Source: an uncultured beta proteobacterium
Lineage (GTDB): Bacteria > Pseudomonadota > Gammaproteobacteria > Burkholderiales > Burkholderiaceae_C
Assembly: GCA_903927495.1 (NCBI GenBank)
Contig: CAIYNH010000566.1
Location: forward strand, 1 to 6,584
Direction: 5' to 3'
Length of the DNA stretch: 6,584 nucleotides
The position numbers were made by a program, and so were the translations under genes. The notes under the pieces are model-generated. The model had not been told where the DNA came from. It was given only the letters and a program-made list of their open reading frames with translations, and did not search any database. How positions within the stretch are numbered: position 1 is the first letter of the stretch; each line of letters opens with the position of its first letter. This document shows positions 1-6,016 of this stretch, piece by piece.

Positions 1-797
1 TCAATCTTTTCATCCTTGCCGTTAAACAGGTCGTCGTAGCGGGCCAAGTAGGTGGCACTGTCACCAATGTAGCGGAAATACGTGCCCAAGGGACCATCGT
101 TGTTGAAGCTCAAACTCAGGGTACAGATGGCTCCATTGGCCGCCTTGAGTTGGATCGACATGTCCATGGCAATCCCCAGCGTGGGGTGAATCGGGCCCTG
201 TACGGCATTGGCTTTAACGACTGGGGAGCCGCATTGGTAAGCAAACAAATCCACAGTGTGTGCCGCGTGGTGCCAAAGCAAGTGATCCGTCCAACTGCGA
301 GCCTGACCCAGCGCATTCATGTTGCTGCGCCGAAAAAAGTAGGTCTGCACATCCATTTGCTGGATGTTGAATTTACCGCCCACAATTTGCTGGTGAACGT
401 ACTGGTGGCTGGGGTTAAAGCGCCGGGTATGGCCGCACATCGCCACCAGACTGGATTTTTGTGCCAGCTGCGTCACCTCTTCGCCATCGGCCAGCACGTC
501 GCACAGCGGAATTTCCACCTGCACATGCTTGCCTGCCTTGAGACAGGCCAAGGTTTGGGACGCGTGCATTTGGGTGGGTGTGCACAAAATCACCGCATCA
601 ACTTCTGGCATCGTCAGGCTGTCTGCCAAATCTGTGCTGACGTGGCCAATGCCGTACTTGGCAGCAATCTCGCGGGTCTTGTCCAGCTCGCGGCTGACCA
701 GCGAGACGACTTCGACACCGTCGATGTTTTTGATACCGTCGAGGTGCTTGATGCCGAAAGCACCGGCCCCAGCGAGTGCAACTTTGATAGATTTCAT
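1..797 (-). CDS. pmdC: 4-carboxy-2-hydroxymuconate-6-semialdehyde dehydrogenase, 3' end missing
   Basis: This NAD(P)-dependent cytoplasmic dehydrogenase of the Gfo/Idh/MocA superfamily (LigC/PmdC) oxidises the hemiacetal form of the protocatechuate 4,5-cleavage product to 2-pyrone-4,6-dicarboxylate. The translation starts MKSIKVALAGAGAFG, with a GxGxxG dinucleotide loop at residues 10-15. It continues with AVILCTPTQMHA (about 68-79), HVQVEIPL (91-98, the family's E-x-P site), GHTRRFNPSH (122-131) and the WHHAAHTVD stretch (175-183), all of which I recognise from LigC proteins. About 265 codons are present, and relatives are near 315-320 residues, so roughly 50 C-terminal residues lie beyond the window. 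The ATG at 797 is preceded by a good Shine-Dalgarno AAGGAAA (809-803) five bases away. It is the last gene seen in the pmdDABC order, but is separated from pmdB by 156 nt holding an inverted-repeat element. Confidence 0.92.
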   Translation of the reverse strand, partial: MKSIKVALAGAGAFGIKHLDGIKNIDGVEVVSLVSRELDKTREIAAKYGIGHVSTDLADSLTMPEVDAVILCTPTQMHASQTLACLKAGKHVQVEIPLCDVLADGEEVTQLAQKSSLVAMCGHTRRFNPSHQYVHQQIVGGKFNIQQMDVQTYFFRRSNMNALGQARSWTDHLLWHHAAHTVDLFAYQCGSPVVKANAVQGPIHPTLGIAMDMSIQLKAANGAICTLSLSFNNDGPLGTYFRYIGDSATYLARYDDLFNGKDEKI

Positions 798-822
798 AAA
801 TGTTTCCTTGGTAAATTAATTA

Positions 823-924
823 GCTGGGTGTGCAGGGTGTCTGGCGCAGCGAAGTCAAGGAGAAGGTTAGGGCGCAGCCCGAACCGGGGGACATGAGCGC
901 AGTCAGATACCCTGCACACCCAGC
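823..924. repeat. Intergenic inverted-repeat element between pmdB and pmdC
   Basis: Two 21-bp arms, at 823-843 (beginning GCTGGGTGTGCAGGG) and 904-924 (ending CCCTGCACACCCAGC), are reverse complements with a single mismatch. They enclose a 60-bp GC-rich interior. GCGCAG occurs three times in or beside that interior (844, 873, 897). The element fills most of the gap between pmdB and pmdC, so the operon transcript could fold it into a long stem. It looks like a dispersed REP/MITE-type intergenic repeat, but only one copy is visible here, so dispersal is inference. A small plus-strand reading frame crosses it and is not believed to be a gene. Confidence 0.75.
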
Positions 925-953
925 ACACCACCGTGCGCCGCATTTTGCAGTGG

Positions 954-2266
<1,313 letters not shown>

Positions 2267-2318
2267 AAGTTTGAAGTAAAAGTGGGTCTAGCGCAATAAG
2301 GACGAGCACAAGCCGCTA

Positions 2319-3242
2319 TCAATTCCAGTACAAACGGGTGGGGTTATCCACCAGCAATTTCTGCTGAAGTTCAGGTGTAACGGCAATGTGCGGGATGAAA
2401 TCGACCAGCAGGCCATCGTCAGGCATGTGGTCTTTCAGGTTGGGGTGTGGCCAGTCGGTGCCCCAGAGCACTCGGTCCGGGAATGCTTCGACGATGCGCC
2501 GTGCAAAGGGGATCACATCGCGGTAGGCATATTGTTCACCATTCAAGGCTTTGGGACCGGCTATCGACAGACGCTCGGGGCAACTGACCTTGCTCCACAC
2601 GTTGGGGTGCAAGCGCATGAACTTCACAAACAGCTCAAACTCGGGGCCATCGACCGGCTTGCTGACATCGGGGCGACCCATGTGATCGACCACCACCGTG
2701 GTCGGCAGCGCGGTAAAGAAATCCCACAACTCAGGCAAATCCACCGCCTCGAAATAAATCACCACATGCCAACCCAGCGGCTTGATGCGCTCAGCAATCT
2801 CCAACAGCTCGTCCTTGGGCGTGAAGTCCACCAGCCGTTTGACAAAGTTGAAACGCACACCGCGCACGCCAGCAGTGTGCATGGCTTGCAGCTCGGCGTC
2901 CGACACGCTGCGTTTGACTGTGGCCACCCCGCGTGCCCGGCCATTGGAATGCAGCAAGGCATCGACCATGGCACGGTTATCAGCGCCGTGGCAGGTGGCT
3001 TGAACGACCACGTTTTTATCGAATCCCAAATGGTCGCGCAACGCATACAGCTGGTCCTTGGAGGCATCGCAGGGCGTGTACTTGCGCTCGGGGGCGTACG
3101 GAAATTCAGCGCCTGGGCCAAACACGTGGCAATGGGCATCGACCGCGCCAGCGGGCAGTTTGAATTTGGGTTGGGCCGGGCCGCTGTACCAGTCGAGCCA
3201 GCAGGGGGTTTTGGTGAAGTCACCTGAGGTTGGTTTGCTCAT
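2319..3242 (-). CDS. pmdD: 2-pyrone-4,6-dicarboxylate hydrolase (LigI/PmdD)
   Basis: This is an amidohydrolase-superfamily lactonase that hydrolyses 2-pyrone-4,6-dicarboxylate to 4-oxalomesaconate, the step after pmdC in the protocatechuate 4,5-cleavage pathway. LigI enzymes work without a metal. The 307-residue protein shows the HxH motif (AVDAHCHVFGP, His37 and His39), VVVDHMGRP with His187, and WGTDWPHPN with Asp263, the residue equivalent to the catalytic base Asp248 of SYK-6 LigI. VQATCHG (80-86), GVRFNFVKR (128-136) and VIYFEAVDL (161-169) match substrate-pocket regions of the family. The N-terminal 14 residues are longer than in SYK-6 LigI, but MSKP is a plausible start. It is the first pmd gene visible. 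The transporter and later-pathway genes that precede pmdD in Comamonas are not upstream here, where a divergent PEP-CTERM gene lies instead. Confidence 0.93.
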   Translation of the reverse strand: MSKPTSGDFTKTPCWLDWYSGPAQPKFKLPAGAVDAHCHVFGPGAEFPYAPERKYTPCDASKDQLYALRDHLGFDKNVVVQATCHGADNRAMVDALLHSNGRARGVATVKRSVSDAELQAMHTAGVRGVRFNFVKRLVDFTPKDELLEIAERIKPLGWHVVIYFEAVDLPELWDFFTALPTTVVVDHMGRPDVSKPVDGPEFELFVKFMRLHPNVWSKVSCPERLSIAGPKALNGEQYAYRDVIPFARRIVEAFPDRVLWGTDWPHPNLKDHMPDDGLLVDFIPHIAVTPELQQKLLVDNPTRLYWN

Positions 3243-3467
3243 GGGGTTGCTTGTGGCAAGACAAAAGTTAGGTTGTCTGCATTGTCAGCAATCATCTCAA
3301 CCTTGACTATGTGCATAAGTGGCTAGCTGGTATGCTGGAATAGGATAGCCACAGGTGCCGAATGCTGGTGTTCTGTTGGCTTGCTGGGCGCTTCAAGCCG
3401 TTGCCTGTGCCCTGTGCCGCCAACCCAATCTGGTCAAATTTTAAACAAGGCAAAATGAGCGCTGACA
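3243..3467. promoter_or_regulatory. Intergenic region upstream of pmdD; probable operon promoter
   Basis: This region separates the minus-strand pmd cluster from the plus-strand PEP-CTERM leader, so it should carry the pmd promoter. I see no convincing sigma-70 hexamer pair on the minus strand. A perfect short palindrome TATG-TG-CATA (3308-3317) and a direct repeat GCTGG-TAT-GCTGG (3326-3338) lie 65-95 bp upstream of pmdD and could be regulator sites. Family context would suggest a LysR- or IclR-type regulator. The function is inferred from position only. Confidence 0.3.
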
Positions 3468-3586
3468 GCTATTGTTTTTGCAATTCAAGCCAGAATTGAC
3501 GCAGGTCATTTTTGCGATTCTGATACAGTGACAAGCGACGCTGATCCGGGCGGGCGGTGTCACCCAGAAAAGAACAGGGGATAGAA
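3468..3586 (+). repeat. PEP-CTERM leader, copy 1 (direct repeat of 5124-5240)
   Basis: This 119-bp segment upstream of the PEP-CTERM start is repeated, with roughly 80 percent identity by eye, at 5124-5240. Shared blocks include GCTATTGTTTTTG, CCAGAATTGAC, AGGTCATTTTTGCGAT, CTGATCCGGG and GGGGATAGAAATGTCAAG. Conservation covers promoter-like hexamers, a dyad, the ribosome binding site and the first codons. The strong Shine-Dalgarno AGGGG (3576-3580), six bases before the ATG at 3587, fixes the start of the downstream gene. Confidence 0.8.
3496..3524 (+). promoter_or_regulatory. Candidate promoter with an FNR/CRP-like dyad
   Basis: TTGACG (3496-3501), a 17-bp spacer and TCTGAT (3519-3524) form a plausible sigma-70 promoter, matching the consensus at 5 of 6 and 4 of 6 positions. 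The same first hexamer begins the dyad TTGAC-GCAG-GTCAT (3496-3509). That dyad resembles the TTGAy-N4-rTCAA sites of FNR/ANR-family regulators, with one mismatch in the last base. If real, the regulator would sit on the -35 element. The equivalent arrangement is kept in leader copy 2. Promoter activity and regulator identity are inference. Confidence 0.4.
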
Positions 3587-4402
3587 ATGTCAAGTCAAGT
3601 CAAGTCAAGTCAAGTCAAGTCAAGTCAAGTCAAGTCAAGTCAAGTCAAGTCAAAAATTTTAGCGGCTGTATTGGGGTTGGGGCTCATTTCTAGCGCTGCG
3701 CAAGCGCAAGTTGCACCAACACTTGATTGGCAAGTTTATGCAGCAGGAGCTGGCCGTACTCTGTTAGATCCAAACGTAGTGTTCTCAGGCAATGGAGTTG
3801 CTCATGCACCCACTGCACCGTTGGGGTACACAGACTATGAGCTACCACTTCCAAGTTCAATTCATATCGATGCAAATGCATTCTTAATGGAGGCGAGGAT
3901 CAAAAACCCCGCAGCCGAGGGAGGTGCACCCGCATACGATGTTTATGTTGGCGGATGGGGTAGAACACCAGAAACAAATGCTATTGTTGCAATGATGGAT
4001 GGCGCATGGGCTGCTGGTTATGCAGGGGCACAAGCGGGTACAACTTCATTTTCAGGTGCAAGCACATTGGTTCAGGATTTGCAAAATTGGCATACTTTTG
4101 GAGTTCAGACTCAAAACGGCACGATGAGCATTTTTTATGACGGGGCAACAATTGCATCGTTTGCTTATCAATCCCAGGTTGGAGAAATAGGTCAATTGCA
4201 CATAGGGCTCAAAGGAACCGGCACCATTGACTGGGTCAATGTATCGTCTAACGGCAATCTGGTTCTTCAAAGCGACATGAACAGCCCAACTGTAACCGTC
4301 ACCGCCGTCCCCGAACCCGAAACCTACGCCATGCTGCTCGCCGGCCTGGGCGTTCTGGGCGCTGCCAGCCGCCGCAAGCCAAAGCAAAGCGCTGTCGCCT
4401 GA
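3587..4402 (+). CDS. Exported PEP-CTERM protein with repeat-encoded N-terminus
   Basis: This is a 271-residue secreted protein of the PEP-CTERM/exosortase class. Residues 2-21 are four copies of SSQVK, encoded by a tandem GTCAA tract. They form an unusually long basic n-region before the signal-peptide core KILAAVLGLGLISS, with likely cleavage after AAQA (residue 40). The mature body contains alternating beta-type segments such as FLMEARIKNP, WHTFGVQTQNGTMSIFYDG and IGQLHIGLKGTGTIDWVNV. These look like a concanavalin/LamG-type jelly roll, though I cannot name a family with certainty. The end is a textbook sorting signal: VPEP at 241-244, a hydrophobic stretch YAMLLAGLGVLGAA, then SRRKPK. Such proteins are processed by exosortase and delivered to the surface or exopolysaccharide matrix. 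The ATG at 3587 with AGGGG six bases upstream is preferred over a GTG at 3557. Translation is probably phase variable. The body is clearly less GC-rich than the tail. Confidence 0.88.
   Translation: MSSQVKSSQVKSSQVKSSQVKSKILAAVLGLGLISSAAQAQVAPTLDWQVYAAGAGRTLLDPNVVFSGNGVAHAPTAPLGYTDYELPLPSSIHIDANAFLMEARIKNPAAEGGAPAYDVYVGGWGRTPETNAIVAMMDGAWAAGYAGAQAGTTSFSGASTLVQDLQNWHTFGVQTQNGTMSIFYDGATIASFAYQSQVGEIGQLHIGLKGTGTIDWVNVSSNGNLVLQSDMNSPTVTVTAVPEPETYAMLLAGLGVLGAASRRKPKQSAVA
3589..3653 (+). repeat. Pentanucleotide tandem repeat, (GTCAA)13
   Basis: Thirteen uninterrupted perfect copies of GTCAA begin with the G of the start codon and run into codon 23. Three units encode the five residues SSQVK. The unit length is not a multiple of three, so gain or loss of one or two units shifts the frame. 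Both alternative frames reach a stop shortly after the tract, one at the TAG in TTTTAG (3658-3661 area) and the other at the TAG in CATTTCTAG near 3692. Only changes of three units keep the protein intact. Confidence 0.97.
4376..4402 (+). repeat. PEP-CTERM 3' tail, copy 1 (direct repeat of 5311-5337)
   Basis: The last 27 nt of the PEP-CTERM gene, coding KPKQSAVA and stop, recur at 5311-5337 with 25 of 27 bases identical. Sequence after the stop codon differs between the two places. The match therefore covers the gene end and not the downstream region. Confidence 0.7.
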
Positions 4403-4424
4403 CGCACATCGGTGCAGTTCATCA

Positions 4425-4449
4425 CAGGGGCTTTGGCCTCTGTTTTTTT
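4425..4449 (+). terminator. Rho-independent terminator after the PEP-CTERM gene
   Basis: CAGGGGC (4425-4431) pairs with GCCTCTG (4436-4442) as a 7-bp stem with one G-U pair and the loop TTTG. It is followed directly by seven T residues (4443-4449). It lies 22 nt past the PEP-CTERM stop and separates that gene from the DUF4160-DUF2442 pair. The remainder up to 4559 shows no feature I can support beyond an AGGAAA purine stretch about 12 nt before the next start. Confidence 0.87.
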
Positions 4450-4559
4450 CTGCGAACGCCAAACAGGACGGAAGACTGGCAAAATCACTTCGTTGGTTCG
4501 ATCGCAACAGGTACTCAAGCCAAAGCTTTCAACACGTTGTCAGGAAAAGAAACTTCATC

Positions 4560-4826
4560 ATGCCGATTATTTCCATGTTCTACGGGATCATCATCCGGAT
4601 GTATCTGATCGACAACAGGCAACACAATCTGCCGCATATTCATGCCAAATACGCTGAATTCGAAGCCTCCATCGCTTTGCTGGATGGCGAGATTCTGGGG
4701 GGCGAACTGCCTCGCAAACAGTTGCGTCTGGTTCAAGCCTGGATCGAATTGCACCGCGATGAATTGATGGCCGATTGGGATCTGGCCATCAGTGGCGAAA
4801 ATCCTTACAAAATCAGCCCCCTCTGA
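4560..4826 (+). CDS. DUF4160 domain protein
   Basis: This small cytoplasmic protein of 88 residues has the features of the DUF4160 family. These are an MPIISMFYGIIIRMY start, the conserved LPHIHAKY motif (residues 24-31) with its paired histidines, and a C-terminal GELPRKQLRLVQAWIELHRDEL-type helix ending in a tryptophan/acid stretch (DWDLA). Its molecular activity is unknown to me. It is followed after 7 nt by a DUF2442 gene. This pairing is common in bacteria and is often suspected to be a toxin-antitoxin-like module, but that role is inference here. It lies downstream of a terminator, so it needs its own promoter, which I could not identify. GC content appears lower than in the pmd genes, which fits an accessory cassette. 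Confidence 0.85.
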   Translation: MPIISMFYGIIIRMYLIDNRQHNLPHIHAKYAEFEASIALLDGEILGGELPRKQLRLVQAWIELHRDELMADWDLAISGENPYKISPL

Positions 4827-4833
4827 GACCACC

Positions 4834-5091
4834 ATGTACTGGGATACCAAACTCGTCAAACCACTGCCAGACTTCCGGATTTATGTAGAGGTTGAGGACG
4901 GTCGCAAAGGTGTTTTTGACCTCAAACCTTACCTGGATCACGGTGTGTTCCGAGAGCTCAAGAACGTGCATTATTTCAACCGGGTGGGCATTGTGTTTGG
5001 CGCGGTCACCTGGCCCAATGAACAAGACATTGCCCCCGAAACCTTGTTGGCAGAAATGGTGCCAACATCAACGCCTTTGACTAATTTTTGA
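4834..5091 (+). CDS. DUF2442 domain protein, partner of the DUF4160 gene
   Basis: This 85-residue protein of the DUF2442 family has the pattern VKPLPDFRIYVEVEDGRKGVFDLKPYL, then HGVFRELKNVHYFNRVGIVFGAVTWPNEQDIAPETLLAEM. That gives the beta-strand layout with the family's conserved fD.kp.l, g.f..L, F..v and W....DiapE positions. The ATG at 4834, 7 nt after the DUF4160 stop, gives the family-typical length. A GTG further upstream at 4792 would overlap the neighbour and is less likely. Only a weak GAGA precedes the start, so translation may be coupled to DUF4160. Some DUF2442 proteins carry a DNA-binding region, but none is evident in this short one. Function is not established. Confidence 0.85.
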   Translation: MYWDTKLVKPLPDFRIYVEVEDGRKGVFDLKPYLDHGVFRELKNVHYFNRVGIVFGAVTWPNEQDIAPETLLAEMVPTSTPLTNF

Positions 5092-5123
5092 GTGCTGCAA
5101 CGACCGTCCATCTAGGGTTTTCT

Positions 5124-5240
5124 GCTATTGTTTTTGATATTTCGCCAGAATTGACATAGGTCATTTTTGCGATACTGATACATGGGCAGGCGACACTGAT
5201 CCGGGTGGGCTGTGTTATTAAGATAAAAAAGGGGATAGAA
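5124..5240 (+). repeat. PEP-CTERM leader, copy 2
   Basis: This 117-bp segment aligns nearly gap-free with 3468-3586, through the Shine-Dalgarno GGGGATAGAA and into ATGTCAAGTCAAG. It therefore carries a complete promoter and translation-initiation region, although no full PEP-CTERM gene follows. Differences are spread through it, which suggests an old duplication or a member of a dispersed leader family and not a recent copy. Confidence 0.78.
5151..5179 (+). promoter_or_regulatory. Candidate promoter and dyad in leader copy 2
   Basis: TTGACA (5151-5156) is a perfect -35 hexamer. It is followed after 17 bp by ACTGAT (5174-5179), a poor -10 at the position equivalent to copy 1. The dyad TTGAC-ATAG-GTCAT (5151-5164) keeps both half sites of copy 1 while its 4-bp centre has partly changed, as expected for a protein-binding site. 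Transcription from here would pass through the mini-ORF and into the HTH-nucleotidyltransferase gene. Confidence 0.4.
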
Positions 5241-5252
5241 ATGTCAAGTCAA

Positions 5253-5318
5253 GCCAAAGCCAAAGCCAAAGCCAAAGCCAAAGCCAAAGCCAAAGCCAAA
5301 GCCAAAGCCAAAGCCAAA
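5253..5318 (+). repeat. Hexanucleotide tandem repeat, (GCCAAA)11
   Basis: Eleven perfect copies of GCCAAA, each coding Ala-Lys, follow two GTCAA units at the start of the mini-ORF. A twelfth, altered unit GCAAAC runs into the tail homology. The unit is a multiple of three, so copy-number change would alter peptide length without changing frame, unlike the GTCAA tract at 3589-3653. Confidence 0.96.
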
Positions 5319-5337
5319 GCAAACCGCTGCCGCCTGA
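5311..5337 (+). repeat. PEP-CTERM 3' tail, copy 2
   Basis: These 27 nt match the PEP-CTERM gene end at 4376-4402 at 25 positions, including the terminal TGA (5335-5337). Relative to the mini-ORF start the tail is in the +1 frame, so that TGA is bypassed and translation would continue to the TAG at 5361. Confidence 0.65.
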
Positions 5338-5358
5338 GTCGAGCCATTGAACCGTCAT

Positions 5359-5400
5359 CGTAGTTTTTAAAGCTACAATCGTAGCGATGAAAGCTACATT
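5359..5400 (+). promoter_or_regulatory. Operator-like repeats over the start of the HTH-nucleotidyltransferase gene
   Basis: Two adjacent 21-bp units (5359-5379 and 5380-5400) match at 16 of 21 positions. Both begin CGTAG and share AAAGCTACA. At their junction GCTAC-AATC-GTAGC (5372-5385) is a perfect inverted repeat. TACAAT (5374-5379) within it is a good -10 hexamer that would place transcription start at about 5386-5387, on the ATG itself. No clear -35 is seen 16-18 bp upstream. This is a likely autoregulatory site for the winged-helix domain encoded next, by analogy with other toxin-antitoxin operons. Confidence 0.5.
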
Positions 5401-6016
5401 ACAATCTGCGTCAGACTTGCTTTTCCCGCTGCACTACCGAGGTAAGGCGCTGGCTTTGCTGTTGCTGCAACCCCAGCGTCGCTTGCATGTGCGAGAGATT
5501 GCTCGGCTGACAGGCACTGTTGCTGGCACGATGAACAAGGAACTTGATCGTCTGCAACGCGCCGGCTTGCTTGAAAAGCACCGGGTGGGCAATCAGCTTC
5601 AGTTTTGCGCCAACCCACAGCACCCGGTGTACCCCGAGCTTAGCGCCCTGCTGCGCAAAACCATCGGCTTGGCCGACGTGTTGACGCTGGCCCTGGCACC
5701 TGCGGCCGAGCGCATTCGGTTGGCTTTTGTATTTGGCTCGGTGGCTCAGGCCAGCGAAACGGCAGCCAGCGATATCGATGTATTGGTCATCGGCAGTGTC
5801 AGCTTTGGCGAAGTGGTGAACCTGGTGTTTGATGCCCAGACCAGCTTGCAGCGAGACATCAACCCAAAGATTTTTTCGGTCGATGAATGGCAAGCCAAAC
5901 TGACAGCAAAATCGGCCTTCGTGCTGGATGTTTTGTCCAAACCCAAATTGTTTTTAATTGGAATGCAACGAGACCTCGACCAACTTGCAGAATCTGGCCA
6001 AGATCGGGCTGCTTGA
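5387..6016 (+). CDS. Winged-helix / minimal nucleotidyltransferase protein (MNT-type antitoxin)
   Basis: The protein has 209 residues. Residues about 18-75 (ALALLLLQPQ..HVREIARLTG..GTMNKELDRLQRAGLLEKHRVGN) form a winged helix-turn-helix. Residues about 112-165 hold a minimal nucleotidyltransferase fold with FGSVAQASETAASDIDVLV. That is the GSx10DxD signature, with Gly117, Ser118, Asp129 and Asp131, and Asp157 could be the third carboxylate. In characterised MNT-HEPN systems such as MntA-HepT, the nucleotidyltransferase adenylylates the HEPN partner and neutralises it. The fused HTH suggests this one also represses its own promoter. It overlaps the HEPN gene by 59 nt in a different frame. There is no Shine-Dalgarno before the ATG, which fits a leaderless message or coupling to transcription entering from the leader copy upstream. 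Substrate and partner specificity are inferred. Confidence 0.85.
   Translation: MKATLQSASDLLFPLHYRGKALALLLLQPQRRLHVREIARLTGTVAGTMNKELDRLQRAGLLEKHRVGNQLQFCANPQHPVYPELSALLRKTIGLADVLTLALAPAAERIRLAFVFGSVAQASETAASDIDVLVIGSVSFGEVVNLVFDAQTSLQRDINPKIFSVDEWQAKLTAKSAFVLDVLSKPKLFLIGMQRDLDQLAESGQDRAA

Larger units (their letters stand above)
5241..5363 (+). pseudogene. Ala-Lys repeat mini-ORF, probable collapsed PEP-CTERM gene
   Basis: This open frame of 40 codons has an excellent Shine-Dalgarno (GGGGA, as in the PEP-CTERM gene). It reads MSSQ, then eleven Ala-Lys dipeptides, then ANRCRLSRAIEPSS and stop. The first 12 nt repeat the start of the PEP-CTERM gene. Bases 5311-5337 repeat that gene's last 27 nt but are read in a different frame here, because the tail frame would give KPKQTAAA and stop. 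There is no signal core, body domain or sorting signal. The simplest reading is a PEP-CTERM gene that lost its whole interior, with later expansion of an AAAGCC unit. A real, highly basic small peptide expressed from an intact leader cannot be excluded. The HTH-nucleotidyltransferase gene starts 23 nt downstream. Confidence 0.5.

Noticed and set aside
150..896. Long plus-strand open frame (about 248 codons) opposite pmdC
   Set aside because: It is antisense to pmdC, whose minus-strand translation is a clear family match with a good ribosome binding site. The plus frame has no recognisable motif and runs into the inverted repeat.
2388..3227. Plus-strand frame of 279 codons opposite pmdD
   Set aside because: Antisense shadow. 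The minus strand encodes a full LigI protein with all key residues.
3362..3499. 45-residue plus-strand frame (MLVFCWLAGRF...) in the pmdD upstream region
   Set aside because: No ribosome binding site, Cys/Trp-rich composition unlike neighbouring genes, and it ends inside the conserved leader promoter.
3496..3520. Sigma-54 (-24/-12) promoter in the PEP-CTERM leader, considered because some PEP-CTERM genes are RpoN-controlled
   Set aside because: The nearest GG...GC pair (GGTCATTTTTGC) has 8 intervening bases where 10 are needed, and the TGGCA context is missing.
3589..3653. CRISPR-like or iteron array
   Set aside because: The units are contiguous 5-mers without spacers and lie inside a coding region, so they are a simple-sequence repeat.
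4052..4507. Minus-strand frame of 151 codons opposite the PEP-CTERM 3' end
   Set aside because: It is antisense to the clear sorting signal and crosses the terminator hairpin.
5411..5893. Minus-strand frame of 160 codons opposite the HTH-nucleotidyltransferase gene
   Set aside because: The plus strand carries both a winged helix and a full GSx10DxD motif. The antisense frame has no recognisable features.
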